This document shows, piece by piece, positions 1 through 7,854 of a stretch of 13,651 nt of DNA. Below the pieces are notes generated by a model. The model searched no databases. It was not told the origin of the DNA and worked only from the letters and a program-made list of their open reading frames with translations. The stretch's first letter is position 1. The number at the start of each line of letters is the position of its first letter. Position numbers and translations under genes: made by a program. The stretch comes from an uncultured Treponema sp. (lineage in GTDB: Bacteria; Spirochaetota; Spirochaetia; Treponematales; Treponemataceae), in assembly GCA_905236315.1 (NCBI GenBank), contig CAJOPO010000073.1:1-13651 (forward strand), written 5' to 3'.

Positions 1-1505
1 AGAAATTATGTAAAAATGGAACCGAAAATGATTATGAAGAAGTAGGTAGCTATAATCATGATGCAGGTGGAGATGCTATCTTCGCTGTGGATATATCGGA
101 TGATGAAATGCAGGCTACAATTACAGTTACTCCTCCTACAGAAAGTGGTTCAGAGGTTTCTTTTGATACTATTCTACAAAAATTAAAAGTGCAAGGTGTT
201 TGTGCAGGAATAAATGAAGAAAAAATTATGGAATTTATAGATAATCCCGTTTATAATATTCCGTATGAAGTTGCACATGCCGTTATGCCAGTTGATGGAA
301 GAGATGCTTATATCGCTTATAATTTTGAAACAGATAGAACTAAGTTAAAGTTAAAAGAAACTGAAAATGGTCAAGTAGACTTTAAGGAACTTAATTTAAT
401 ACAAAATGTTGTTGCAGGTCAACCTCTTGCTCAAAAGATGCTTCCACAGCAAGGTAAAGGTGGAAAAACTATTATGGGAAGATATTTGGAAGCAAAAAAT
501 GGCAAAGATATTCCTATTCCACTTGGGGCAAATACAAAGTTAGATACAGATGGTTGTACGATACTTGCTGAGTGTAATGGGGAAGTTTTATTAGTTGGAA
601 ATAAGGTTACTGTTGAACCTGTTAGAGAAGAACAGGGTGTAAATATTAAGACTGGAAATATTACATTTATGGGTACTGTTGTTGTACGCGGTAATGTAGA
701 AGATGGTTTCAATATAAAAGCAGATGGAAATGTAGAAGTATATGGTACTGTAGGTAATTGTCGTATAGAAGCTGGAGGGGACATTGTTATTTCTCAGGGT
801 GTTTCAGGACGACATGAGGGATTTATTTCTACACCAAAGTCTATATGGGCTCATCACATCGAAAATGTAAAATTAGAAGCTGGGGAATTTATAATTATTA
901 ATGATAGTATTGTAAATTCTGAAGTTACAGCTATGAAAAAAATAATTTTAAAAGGAAAACGTGCTCAAATTGTTGGTGGTCATCTCTTTGCAACTGAAGA
1001 AATAACTGCAAAAAATATTGGTTCTCCAGGTGGTGGTACTGAAACTGTTCTTGAAGTTGGTATAGATCCTAAGGCTAAAAAGCGACTTCTTGAATTACAA
1101 GAGGAACAATCTAAATTAGTTGCTGAATTAGAAGAAATTGATTTAAATATTTCTCATCTTGAAGACCAAAAGAAAATACGTAAGTCCTTACCAAAAGAAA
1201 AAGAGGAAAATCTTAACAAATTAATGACTCGAAAAGGTGAAATTACTGACCAAAGCAATGCAATGACAGAAGAGATAAACCAAATAGAAGGAAGATTACG
1301 AGAGTTAAAGATAGTTGGAAAAGTTAATGCAAGTGGAACAGTTTATGCAGGTGCAAAAATTTTTGTGCGTGATGAAAAGGATGATGTAAAGGCTGATGTA
1401 AAATCTGTTACATTTTATTATGATAATGGGTTTGTGCGTAGGGGCAAGTATGACGCAAGTCAAGTTACTGAAGATGTACGTGCACCTGAGGGGTATTCTA
1501 GTTAA
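1..1505 (+). CDS. FapA/DUF342 family polymer-binding protein, 5'-truncated by the window
   Basis: The frame is open from base 3 with no stop, so the true start lies upstream; the GTG at 87 is internal. About 500 residues are visible. The FapA layout is clear: an N-terminal alpha/beta part begins near the residues DAIFAVDISDDEMQATI, followed by a glycine-rich right-handed beta-helix with short repeats such as GNITFMGTVVVRGNVEDGF and GNVEVYGTVGNCRIEAGGDI (about bases 640-1040). A charged coiled coil (about 1070-1310) interrupts the helix, which resumes at VGKVNASGTVYAGAKIFV. The family is called flagellar assembly protein A or DUF342; members are cytoplasmic and biochemically poorly understood. 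The next gene starts 27 nt downstream, suggesting one transcript. In many bacteria this family sits near flhF, flhG and fliA, so a flagellar or motility role is the best inference; those neighbours are not in the window. Confidence 0.88.
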   Translation, partial: KLCKNGTENDYEEVGSYNHDAGGDAIFAVDISDDEMQATITVTPPTESGSEVSFDTILQKLKVQGVCAGINEEKIMEFIDNPVYNIPYEVAHAVMPVDGRDAYIAYNFETDRTKLKLKETENGQVDFKELNLIQNVVAGQPLAQKMLPQQGKGGKTIMGRYLEAKNGKDIPIPLGANTKLDTDGCTILAECNGEVLLVGNKVTVEPVREEQGVNIKTGNITFMGTVVVRGNVEDGFNIKADGNVEVYGTVGNCRIEAGGDIVISQGVSGRHEGFISTPKSIWAHHIENVKLEAGEFIIINDSIVNSEVTAMKKIILKGKRAQIVGGHLFATEEITAKNIGSPGGGTETVLEVGIDPKAKKRLLELQEEQSKLVAELEEIDLNISHLEDQKKIRKSLPKEKEENLNKLMTRKGEITDQSNAMTEEINQIEGRLRELKIVGKVNASGTVYAGAKIFVRDEKDDVKADVKSVTFYYDNGFVRRGKYDASQVTEDVRAPEGYSS

Positions 1506-1520
1506 GTATCTTATTTGTTT

Positions 1521-1526
1521 GGAGGA
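1521..1526 (+). promoter_or_regulatory. Shine-Dalgarno GGAGGA deciding the 1533 start
   Basis: GGAGGA lies 6 nt before the ATG at 1533. A TTG at 1515 and an ATG at 1527 are in the same frame, but the TTG lies upstream of the site and the 1527 ATG directly abuts it, so 1533 is the best start. Confidence 0.75.
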
Positions 1527-1532
1527 ATGAGA

Positions 1533-1871
1533 ATGTCTTTGCAACCTATAGATTTATCTACAGTGTACAGTCAAATGGATAAAGTCGCAAAATATAATGC
1601 TTCTCAAAATCAAATAGCGCAGCAAGCTTCTGCGCAAATGCTTAATAAAGCTTCTCAAGATAAATTACAGCAAACTAAAATTGTTCAACAAGCTGCAGCT
1701 AATGAAGTGCTATCTACTAAAGTAGATAAAGATGGTAGTAATTCTTCTTCATATAGTGGAAGAGGAACATACAATAAAAAATATCAAGACCAAGATACTG
1801 ATAACGAGAGTGCAAAATCTATAGAAGTTACAGATCCTCGTTTAGGTATCCATATAGATATAACTAGATAG
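1533..1871 (+). CDS. Small hydrophilic hypothetical protein, Gln/Ala/Ser-rich (112 aa)
   Basis: I do not recognise this protein. It has no signal peptide and no membrane segment. Residues 1-60 are rich in Q, A, S, N and K and probably helical (for example NASQNQIAQQASAQMLNKAS). Residues 65-95 are polar and likely disordered. The tail is more ordered in look, ending DPRLGIHIDITR, and may be the conserved functional end. It sits between the FapA-like gene (27-nt gap) and a membrane-anchored coiled-coil gene that continues in the same frame after the TAG stop. Context suggests a motility-linked accessory protein, but that is inference only. The good ribosome binding site, the operon position and the non-random composition support a real gene. 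Confidence 0.7.
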   Translation: MSLQPIDLSTVYSQMDKVAKYNASQNQIAQQASAQMLNKASQDKLQQTKIVQQAAANEVLSTKVDKDGSNSSSYSGRGTYNKKYQDQDTDNESAKSIEVTDPRLGIHIDITR

Positions 1872-1877
1872 CAAATT

Positions 1878-2453
1878 ATGACTTTATTTGTATTGCTTTC
1901 TATACTTATTTGCATTTTTAACATAATTATGTGGATATTTTTTTTTAAAAGATTTAAAAAATTATTTTCTACAGATGATGTAATTGATAAAGCAAGGTCT
2001 GAGTTAAATTCTCTTTTAATACAATTAGATAAGAGTGCAGATAGAGATATTTCTTTATTAGAGGATAGAATCGCCAAAACAAAAGCTATTATAGAAGATG
2101 CTGATAAACGTATAACATTACTAAAACAGGAACTAGATAAGACTGAAAAATCTATAGTTTTTAAATCATTATTAGAAAAAGAAAAAAATACTACTTCTGA
2201 AGTTTCTAAAAAAAATGTAAAGAGGACACGTACTCCCATTGACCAGTATAAAAATGAGCAGGGAAAAAGAACATCTTCAAAAGAAGCTAAACAAGACATT
2301 CCTGAAATTGTTCGAGGAGAACAGCAGATTTTACCCAAAAAAGACTATAAAAGATTGGTTCAAGAACTAGCAACGCAAGGAATGACAATAGAAGAAATTG
2401 CTGCAAAAGTAGGAAGAAGTACACAAGAAATTAAATTTACACTTGAATTTTAA
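1878..2453 (+). CDS. Membrane-anchored coiled-coil protein with HTH-like C-terminus (SwrB/DUF6115-like)
   Basis: The 191-residue product has three parts. Residues about 3-24 form one hydrophobic transmembrane helix, followed by a basic FKRFKK stop-transfer stretch that places the rest in the cytoplasm. Residues about 35-105 are a charged coiled coil. A basic linker follows, then a C-terminal helix-turn-helix-like tail (LATQGMTIEEIAAKVGRSTQEIKFTLEF, split here only by its helices). This order is that of SwrB/DUF6115/DUF2802-type proteins, often found at the ends of flagellar operons; Bacillus SwrB promotes flagellar assembly. Assignment is by architecture, not alignment. The ATG lacks a Shine-Dalgarno sequence and follows the upstream TAG by two codons in the same frame, so translation probably depends on reinitiation after the previous gene. 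A run of nine T lies at 1938-1946 within the membrane helix codons. Confidence 0.75.
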   Translation: MTLFVLLSILICIFNIIMWIFFFKRFKKLFSTDDVIDKARSELNSLLIQLDKSADRDISLLEDRIAKTKAIIEDADKRITLLKQELDKTEKSIVFKSLLEKEKNTTSEVSKKNVKRTRTPIDQYKNEQGKRTSSKEAKQDIPEIVRGEQQILPKKDYKRLVQELATQGMTIEEIAAKVGRSTQEIKFTLEF

Positions 2454-2470
2454 TAAAAGTAATATATAAT
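2443..2470 (+). promoter_or_regulatory. Promoter of galM, probably giving a leaderless transcript
   Basis: TTGAAT (2443-2448) and a perfect TATAAT (2465-2470) are separated by 16 bp. The -35 overlaps the last codons of the upstream gene. The -10 ends 6 nt before the galM ATG at 2477, so initiation 7 nt downstream of the box falls on the A of ATG. No GGAGG-like sequence precedes the start; AGAAG at 2471-2475 is too close. Confidence 0.6.
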
Positions 2471-2476
2471 AGAAGT

Positions 2477-3523
2477 ATGCCTATCTTGAATGTTAAGAAA
2501 AATTCTTATGGTTTATTGTCTGATGGATCAAAAGTTCATCTTTATACGATTACAAATGGAAAGATGTCTGTTTGTGTAACCGATTATGGATGCATAATTA
2601 CAAGTATTTTACTTCCTGATTCACAAAAAGGAAATGTAGATATTTTGCTAGGCTATTCTACATTAGATGGTTTTGTAAATGGAAACGCTCATTTCGGTGC
2701 TATTGTCGGACGCTTTGCAAATCGTATAGGTGGCGCAGCCTTTTCTTTAAATGAAACTAAATATCATCTTGATAAAAATGATGGTAATAATATGTTACAT
2801 GGCGGCTTTGATTATTGGGAAAAGAAAGTATGGAAATCTCATAAAATAGAAAATTCCAATGGTGTTGGAGTTATCTTCACTAGAAGAAGTCTTGATGGAG
2901 AACAAGGATTTCCTGGTAATGTTGATGTAACTGTGATATATACATTAAATGAAAATAATGAACTTACATTAGAATATAGAGCAACTACCGATAAAGCAAC
3001 TCCCATTAATTTTACAAATCATGCATATTTTAATTTAAAAGGTGATTCATCAGGCTCAATATTGGATCATGAGTTACAACTTTTTGCTGATAGTTATCTT
3101 GAAGTTGATAAAGAACTTATTCCTACTGGAAAAATTATGAGTGTAATCGATTCTCCTTATGATTTTACTGCACAGAAGACAATAGGAAGAGATATTGAAA
3201 AAACGGATTTTGGATATGATCATTGTTTTTGTGTGAGAAGGGCTTCAAGAGATAAGGTACTTAATAATGTTGCTATTGTTAAAGAGCCTTCTTCTGGTAG
3301 AAAAATGCTTGTAAAAACTACAGAACCTGGTATACAATTATATACAGGTAACTTTATAAAAGATTTAAAAGGAAAGAATGGCGTTTTGTATCAAAAACAT
3401 GCAGCGTTGTGTTTAGAAGCTGAAGCTTATCCTGATTCTCCTAATAAACCCGACTTTCCATCTTCAATACTTGAGCCTGATAAAGAATATCATCAAGTTA
3501 CAAAGTATTGTTTTGAATTTTGA
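2477..3523 (+). CDS. galM: Aldose 1-epimerase (mutarotase)
   Basis: GalM interconverts alpha and beta anomers of galactose and other aldoses in the cytoplasm, the first step of the Leloir pathway. The 348-residue length is typical. Family motifs occur in order: GAIVGRFANRIGG near residue 75, LHGG near residue 108, NFTNHAYFNLKG with the predicted acid His182, PGIQLYTGNFI near residue 290, and CLEAEAYPDSPNKPDFP with the predicted catalytic base Glu314, followed by the usual EYHQVTKYCF end. By family knowledge these correspond to His175 and Glu309 in the E. coli enzyme. No signal peptide is seen. The gene is flanked by unrelated functions and appears to have its own promoter, so it is probably transcribed separately from the motility-like genes upstream. 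No galK or galT is present in the window. Confidence 0.95.
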   Translation: MPILNVKKNSYGLLSDGSKVHLYTITNGKMSVCVTDYGCIITSILLPDSQKGNVDILLGYSTLDGFVNGNAHFGAIVGRFANRIGGAAFSLNETKYHLDKNDGNNMLHGGFDYWEKKVWKSHKIENSNGVGVIFTRRSLDGEQGFPGNVDVTVIYTLNENNELTLEYRATTDKATPINFTNHAYFNLKGDSSGSILDHELQLFADSYLEVDKELIPTGKIMSVIDSPYDFTAQKTIGRDIEKTDFGYDHCFCVRRASRDKVLNNVAIVKEPSSGRKMLVKTTEPGIQLYTGNFIKDLKGKNGVLYQKHAALCLEAEAYPDSPNKPDFPSSILEPDKEYHQVTKYCFEF

Positions 3524-3536
3524 CCTAATTGTGCGG

Positions 3537-3566
3537 TTATGAAAATCGCTTAAATGGTTTTATAAA
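3537..3566 (+). promoter_or_regulatory. Possible promoter of the V-ATPase operon
   Basis: TATAAA (3561-3566) with a weak TTATGA (3537-3542) 18 bp upstream would start transcription near 3573 and give a leader of about 14 nt carrying the ribosome binding site AGAGAGG (3575-3581). An alternative is the extended -10 TGATATAGA at 3569-3577. No strong terminator is seen in the 63-nt gap after galM, so read-through from galM is also possible. Confidence 0.35.
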
Positions 3567-3586
3567 TTTGATATAGAGAGGTCACA

Positions 3587-4222
3587 ATGGACGTCCAGTT
3601 AGATGAGTTGATTAAAAAAATCAAAGAAGACGGAGTTGCCGAAGCCGAAAAATCAGCTAAAACTATTGTTTCTGAAGCTGAAGAAAAAGCTAAAGCTATT
3701 TTAAAGGAAGCTGAAGAAAAAGCAGATGGCATTATCAAAAATGCAAAAGCAGAAACTGCTAGAATGGAAAAATCTAGTGAAGATGCAATAGAGCAGGCTG
3801 GTAGAAATTTAATTATATCTTTTAGAGAAGGTATAAATAAGGAATTATCTGCTTTAATTAATGCAGAAACAGAAGCAGCATTAGATAAAGATGCTCTAAA
3901 GAAAATAATTCCTGATGTAGTAAAGGCATGGACTACAAATCCAAATGCTCAAGATATATCTGTTTTGCTTTCTGAAAAAGATTTAAAAGCTATTGAAAGT
4001 GAACTTATGTCATCCTTAAAATCTCATATTTCTAAAGGATTAGAGATAAAAGGAGACTCTTCTATTTCTTCAGGTTTTAGAATTGGTACAAAAGATGGAA
4101 GTGCATTCTATGATTTTAGTGCTGAGGAAGTCGCAAATTTATTCAGTGCTTATTTGAACCCTAAAACTACTGAATTAATGAAAAAAGCAGCAACCAGTAT
4201 AGCTGGAAAGGAAACTAATTAG
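3587..4222 (+). CDS. atpE: V-type ATP synthase/ATPase subunit E (peripheral stalk)
   Basis: Subunit E is a stator protein linking the cytoplasmic catalytic head to membrane subunit I. The 211-residue length fits the family. Residues about 8-75 are a long charged helix rich in A, E and K with an 11-residue (hendecad) period (SEAEEKAKAILKEAEEKA), as expected for the right-handed coiled coil of the peripheral stalk. The C-terminal half is the globular alpha/beta domain that contacts the B subunit, with GFRIGTKDGSAFYDFSAEEV near its end matching the usual GG(v/i)...DG...D(n/y)(t/s) pattern. The ribosome binding site AGAGAGG ends 5 nt before the ATG. Its stop TAG overlaps the GTG start of the next gene by one base. 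The usual stalk partner G/H is not encoded here. Confidence 0.9.
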   Translation: MDVQLDELIKKIKEDGVAEAEKSAKTIVSEAEEKAKAILKEAEEKADGIIKNAKAETARMEKSSEDAIEQAGRNLIISFREGINKELSALINAETEAALDKDALKKIIPDVVKAWTTNPNAQDISVLLSEKDLKAIESELMSSLKSHISKGLEIKGDSSISSGFRIGTKDGSAFYDFSAEEVANLFSAYLNPKTTELMKKAATSIAGKETN

Positions 4223-4770
4223 TGGAACACCTCTATTATTTAGTAGCTCAACTTCCTGCGTTTACTACAAATACTGAAAGTTCTTCAAAACTCCCAATTA
4301 CAACGGAATATTTTAAGGATTTATGTTCTCGTTTTATGTCTCCTAGAGATAATGAGTTAGCTCAGTATCTCTCTTTGGAACCACCCAAAAATATGGAACC
4401 AACAGGTTCTAAGTTTTTGGATGAATGGTATACATTTGAACGTAATTTACGCTTTGCATTAGCTCAGATAAGGGCACTAAAAATGAAAAAAGATGCAAAG
4501 GATATTCCATCTATTAATGACGGTGAGGTTATTCAAGTTGCAAGGACAGCAACGGGAATGGACAGCCCTTTAAGTGCTGAACAGTATTTAAATGCATATC
4601 GATTAAGTGTTTTAGATAGAATAGCTCCATTGGATATGTTCTGTGTAGATGCTGTATATAATTATGGTTTGCGCCTTATGTTGATAGAACGTATGAAGAA
4701 ATTTAACAGGGATGAGGGACTCTCTTCCTATCATAAAATCTATGATGAGATTCTTGGAGAAAAGAAATGA
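4222..4770 (+). CDS. DUF2764 family V-ATPase operon protein (possible subunit C equivalent)
   Basis: The 182-residue protein starts at a GTG overlapping the atpE stop (TAGTG), behind GGAAAGGAA (4205-4213). Its N-terminus, HLYYLVAQLPAF, matches the Y-Y-x-L-V-A-x-L-P opening typical of DUF2764 proteins. It is predicted mostly helical and soluble. This family occurs between the E and A genes in spirochete and Bacteroidetes V-ATPase operons that lack a recognisable subunit C gene, so it may link rotor, membrane ring and stalk as subunit C/d does. That role is inference from position. It appears shorter than Bacteroidetes members as I remember them. The stop overlaps the atpA start by 4 bp (ATGA), so the two are probably translationally coupled. 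Confidence 0.8.
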   Translation: MEHLYYLVAQLPAFTTNTESSSKLPITTEYFKDLCSRFMSPRDNELAQYLSLEPPKNMEPTGSKFLDEWYTFERNLRFALAQIRALKMKKDAKDIPSINDGEVIQVARTATGMDSPLSAEQYLNAYRLSVLDRIAPLDMFCVDAVYNYGLRLMLIERMKKFNRDEGLSSYHKIYDEILGEKK

Positions 4771-6536
4771 CAGATACTAAAGGCAAGGTAGTTGCTGTTA
4801 ATGGAAACATGGTTTCTGTAGAATTTGACGGTAAAGTATCACTTAATGAAGTAGGCTTTGTTAAAGTTGATGGACAAAGTTTAAAAGGAGAGGTTATCCG
4901 TATTAGAGGTAATACTGCACAGATGCAAATCTATGAGATGACGAAAGGAATCTCTACAGATTGTGAAGTTGAATTTACAGGTGATTTGTTAAGTGTAGAA
5001 GTAGGGCCTGGTTTGTTAGGACAAGTATATGATGGTTTGCAAAATCCATTACCATTGCTTGCAGAACATTCAGGATATTTCTTGGAACGAGGTGTATATC
5101 TACCAGCTTTAGATGAAAATAAAGAATGGGACTTTACTCCAACTGCAAATGTAGGGCAAAAAGTTATGGCTGGCGATGTCGTTGGAACAGTACCAGAAGG
5201 TCCTTTTACTCATAAAATACAGGTTCCTTATGACTTTTTAGGAACTTATACAGTAAAGCAAGTTGTTTCATCTGGAAAATATAAAATTCATGATACTATT
5301 GCAACTCTTACTGATGAAAAAGGAAATGATTCAAAAATATGCATGAGTTTTAAATGGCCTGTAAAACGAGCTGTTAATTGCTATGCAGAGCGTTTGAGTC
5401 CAAATGAACCTATGGTTACAAAAGTTCGATTAATTGATACATTCTTCCCTGTTGCAAAGGGTGGAACATATTGTATACCAGGTCCTTTTGGTGCAGGAAA
5501 AACTGTTTTACAGCATACTACAAGCCGTAATGCTGATGTTGATATAGTAATAATAGCAGCTTGTGGGGAACGTGCTGGTGAAGTTGTTGAAACTTTAACA
5601 GAGTTCCCTGAATTAAAAGATCCTCGTACAGGACGTTCTTTAATGGAACGTACTATTATAATATGTAATACTTCTTCTATGCCTGTTGCTTCTCGAGAAG
5701 CTTCTGTTTATACAGGTGTTACTCTAGCTGAATATTATAGACAAATGGGATTGCATGTTTTGCTTCTTGCTGATTCAACAAGCCGTTGGGCACAAGCAAT
5801 GCGTGAAATGTCTGGACGTTTGGAAGAAATCCCAGGTGAAGAAGCATTCCCTGCATATTTGGAGTCAACAATAGCGTCTTTTTACGAAAGAGCAGGTATA
5901 GTAAAACTAAGAGATGGTCAAGTTGGTTCTGTAACAATTGGCGGAACCGTATCTCCTGCTGGTGGAAACTTTGAGGAACCTGTTACACAAGCTACTTTAA
6001 AAGTTGTTGGGGCATTTCATGGATTAAGCCGTGAGCGTTCCGATGCTAGACGTTATCCTGCTATTGATCCATTGGAATCTTGGTCTAAATATAAATCTGT
6101 ACAACGTAATGATTTGGTTGAATTTGCTAGAAGTTTATATAGACGTGGTTCTGAAGTAAATCAAATGATGAAAGTTGTTGGAGAAGAGGGTACTTCTCAA
6201 GAAGACTTTATTGTTTATCTAAAAAGTGAATTTTTGGATGCAGTTTATATGCAGCAAGATTCATTTGATGAGGTTGAAGGTGCTTCAACCCCTGAACGTC
6301 AACAGTATGTCTTTAAGAAAATTGTTGCTATTTTGGGGTCATCTTTCTCTCTAAAAGAAAAAGATGAAGCTCGAACATTTTTTAACAGCTTAAGACAGAA
6401 TTTTACAGATATGAATTATTCTGTATATCAAAGCGAAGATTTTAAGAAGCATGAAGTTGAGATTGATAAACTGCTTGCCTCAAAAGATGCTACAGTAAGT
6501 GAGGAAATAAAAGCACTACTTAAGGATGGTGAGTAA
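4767..6536 (+). CDS. atpA: V-type ATP synthase/ATPase catalytic subunit A
   Basis: Subunit A carries the catalytic nucleotide sites of the V1 head. The 589-residue length is usual for V/A-type A subunits and clearly longer than F-type beta because of the inserted 'bulge' domain (residues about 115-185, including [20 protein letters not shown]). The P-loop GPFGAGKT is at residues 239-246, GERAGE with the predicted catalytic Glu268 at 267-272, and the Walker B region ending DSTSRWA at 336-342. The tract [17 protein letters not shown] follows directly, as in other A subunits. The P-loop has the V-type form, not the F-type beta form. GGAGA (4756-4760) precedes the ATG, which overlaps the upstream stop. 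The stop overlaps the atpB start by one base (TAATG). All key residues are present, so the enzyme should be active. Confidence 0.97.
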   Translation: MTDTKGKVVAVNGNMVSVEFDGKVSLNEVGFVKVDGQSLKGEVIRIRGNTAQMQIYEMTKGISTDCEVEFTGDLLSVEVGPGLLGQVYDGLQNPLPLLAEHSGYFLERGVYLPALDENKEWDFTPTANVGQKVMAGDVVGTVPEGPFTHKIQVPYDFLGTYTVKQVVSSGKYKIHDTIATLTDEKGNDSKICMSFKWPVKRAVNCYAERLSPNEPMVTKVRLIDTFFPVAKGGTYCIPGPFGAGKTVLQHTTSRNADVDIVIIAACGERAGEVVETLTEFPELKDPRTGRSLMERTIIICNTSSMPVASREASVYTGVTLAEYYRQMGLHVLLLADSTSRWAQAMREMSGRLEEIPGEEAFPAYLESTIASFYERAGIVKLRDGQVGSVTIGGTVSPAGGNFEEPVTQATLKVVGAFHGLSRERSDARRYPAIDPLESWSKYKSVQRNDLVEFARSLYRRGSEVNQMMKVVGEEGTSQEDFIVYLKSEFLDAVYMQQDSFDEVEGASTPERQQYVFKKIVAILGSSFSLKEKDEARTFFNSLRQNFTDMNYSVYQSEDFKKHEVEIDKLLASKDATVSEEIKALLKDGE

Positions 6537-7828
6537 TGAATAAAGTATACAGTAGGATTGAAAGTATAAACGGTAGCGTAATTTCTGTACGTGCAAAAGG
6601 TGTAAAACTAAATGAATTAGCAGAAATCACAACGCGTTTTGGGAAATCTTTAGCTGAAGTAAACAAAATAGATGGTGATTTAGTTTCTCTACAAGTATTT
6701 GCTGGCGGTCGTGGTGTTGCTACTAATGACCAAATACGTTTCTTAGGAAATGAAATGAAAGTTTCATTTAGTGAAAACTTATTAGGGCGTATTTTTAATG
6801 GTTCTGCAGAGCCAAGAGATCACGGTCCTGCTTTAACAGATAATTTAGTAGAAATTGGTGGTCCTTCTGTTAATCCCTCAAAACGTATTACTCCAAGTAG
6901 AATGATTCGTACAGGTATACCAATGATAGATATTTTTAATACATTGGTTGTATCTCAAAAGTTGCCTATATTTTCTATATCAGGTGAACCATATAATCAG
7001 CTACTTGCACGTATTGCTATGCAGGCTGAAGTTGATGTAATTGTTCTTGGTGGCATGGGATTAAAATATGACGATTATTTGTATTTTAAGAATACTCTAG
7101 AGGAAGGTGGGGCTCTTAGTAAAACTGTTATGTTTATTCATACTGCAGCAGACCCAACTGTAGAATGTATGAAAATTCCTGATTTGTCTTTGGCAGTTGC
7201 AGAACAGTTTGCCCTTCAAGGAAAGAATGTTCTTGTTTTACTTACTGACATGACAAACTTTGCAGATTCTATGAAGGAAATAGCAATTACTCAGGAACAG
7301 GTTCCTTCAAATCGAGGTTATCCTGGAGATTTGTATTCTCAATTAGCTTCTCGTTATGAAAAAGCTGTTGACTTTAGTGATTCTGGTTCTGTTACAATTC
7401 TTGCTGTAACTACAATGCCTGGTGATGATGTAACGCACCCTGTACCAGATAATACAGGATATATAACTGAAGGACAGTTTTATTTAAAAGGTGGTCATAT
7501 AGAGCCATTTGGTTCGTTATCACGTTTAAAGCAACAAGTAAATGGAAAAACTCGTAAAGATCATCGTGCTTTGATGGATGGTATGATTCGTTTGTATGCA
7601 CAATATAAAGATACTCTTGAAAAGAAGAGTATGGGTTTTAATATGAGTGCATGGGATGAAAAGTTATTAAAGTATGGTGAATTGTTTGAAAAACAGATGA
7701 TGGATTTAAGTGTTAATATTCCATTGGAAGAAGCTTTGGATTCTGGTTGGAAAATTTTATCCGTTTGTTTTGAAAAACAAGAGACTGGTCTTAAAACTGA
7801 GCTTATTGAGCAGTTCTGGCCTAAATAA
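6536..7828 (+). CDS. atpB: V-type ATP synthase/ATPase non-catalytic subunit B
   Basis: Subunit B alternates with A in the hexameric V1 head and completes the nucleotide-binding interfaces. The 430-residue length is normal. It begins with the N-terminal barrel ([20 protein letters not shown]) and contains [26 protein letters not shown], a degenerate P-loop position [16 protein letters not shown] without the GxxxxGKT signature, [16 protein letters not shown], and the strongly conserved [23 protein letters not shown] region (residues about 253-275). The missing Walker A lysine is normal for B and marks it as the regulatory subunit. AAGGA (6522-6526) lies 9 nt before the ATG, which overlaps the atpA stop, supporting coordinated A and B synthesis for an A3B3 head. 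Confidence 0.96.
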   Translation: MNKVYSRIESINGSVISVRAKGVKLNELAEITTRFGKSLAEVNKIDGDLVSLQVFAGGRGVATNDQIRFLGNEMKVSFSENLLGRIFNGSAEPRDHGPALTDNLVEIGGPSVNPSKRITPSRMIRTGIPMIDIFNTLVVSQKLPIFSISGEPYNQLLARIAMQAEVDVIVLGGMGLKYDDYLYFKNTLEEGGALSKTVMFIHTAADPTVECMKIPDLSLAVAEQFALQGKNVLVLLTDMTNFADSMKEIAITQEQVPSNRGYPGDLYSQLASRYEKAVDFSDSGSVTILAVTTMPGDDVTHPVPDNTGYITEGQFYLKGGHIEPFGSLSRLKQQVNGKTRKDHRALMDGMIRLYAQYKDTLEKKSMGFNMSAWDEKLLKYGELFEKQMMDLSVNIPLEEALDSGWKILSVCFEKQETGLKTELIEQFWPK

Positions 7829-7854
7829 ATTGCTAATTATGGAGTTATAGCTGA

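Noticed and set aside
87..89. GTG as the start of the FapA-like gene
   Set aside because: The same frame is open to the window edge and the residues just upstream continue the domain; there is no ribosome binding site at a suitable distance.
431..784. Open frame of 117 codons on the minus strand within the FapA-like gene
   Set aside because: Complement shadow of a clear beta-helix coding region; composition is not protein-like.
1784..2338. Open frame of 184 codons on the minus strand
   Set aside because: It overlaps two plus-strand genes almost entirely, is a Ser/Phe/Leu-rich mirror of Lys/Glu/Asp-rich coding DNA, and has no ribosome binding site or family resemblance.
3542..3561. AAAATC/GGTTTT hairpin as a galM terminator
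   Set aside because: Six weak pairs including a wobble and no following T-run; not convincing.
3521..3584. TGACC (3521-3525) and GGTCA (3580-3584) inverted repeat around the galM-atpE gap
   Set aside because: Only 5 bp with a 54-nt loop; expected by chance, although the right arm touches the atpE ribosome binding site.
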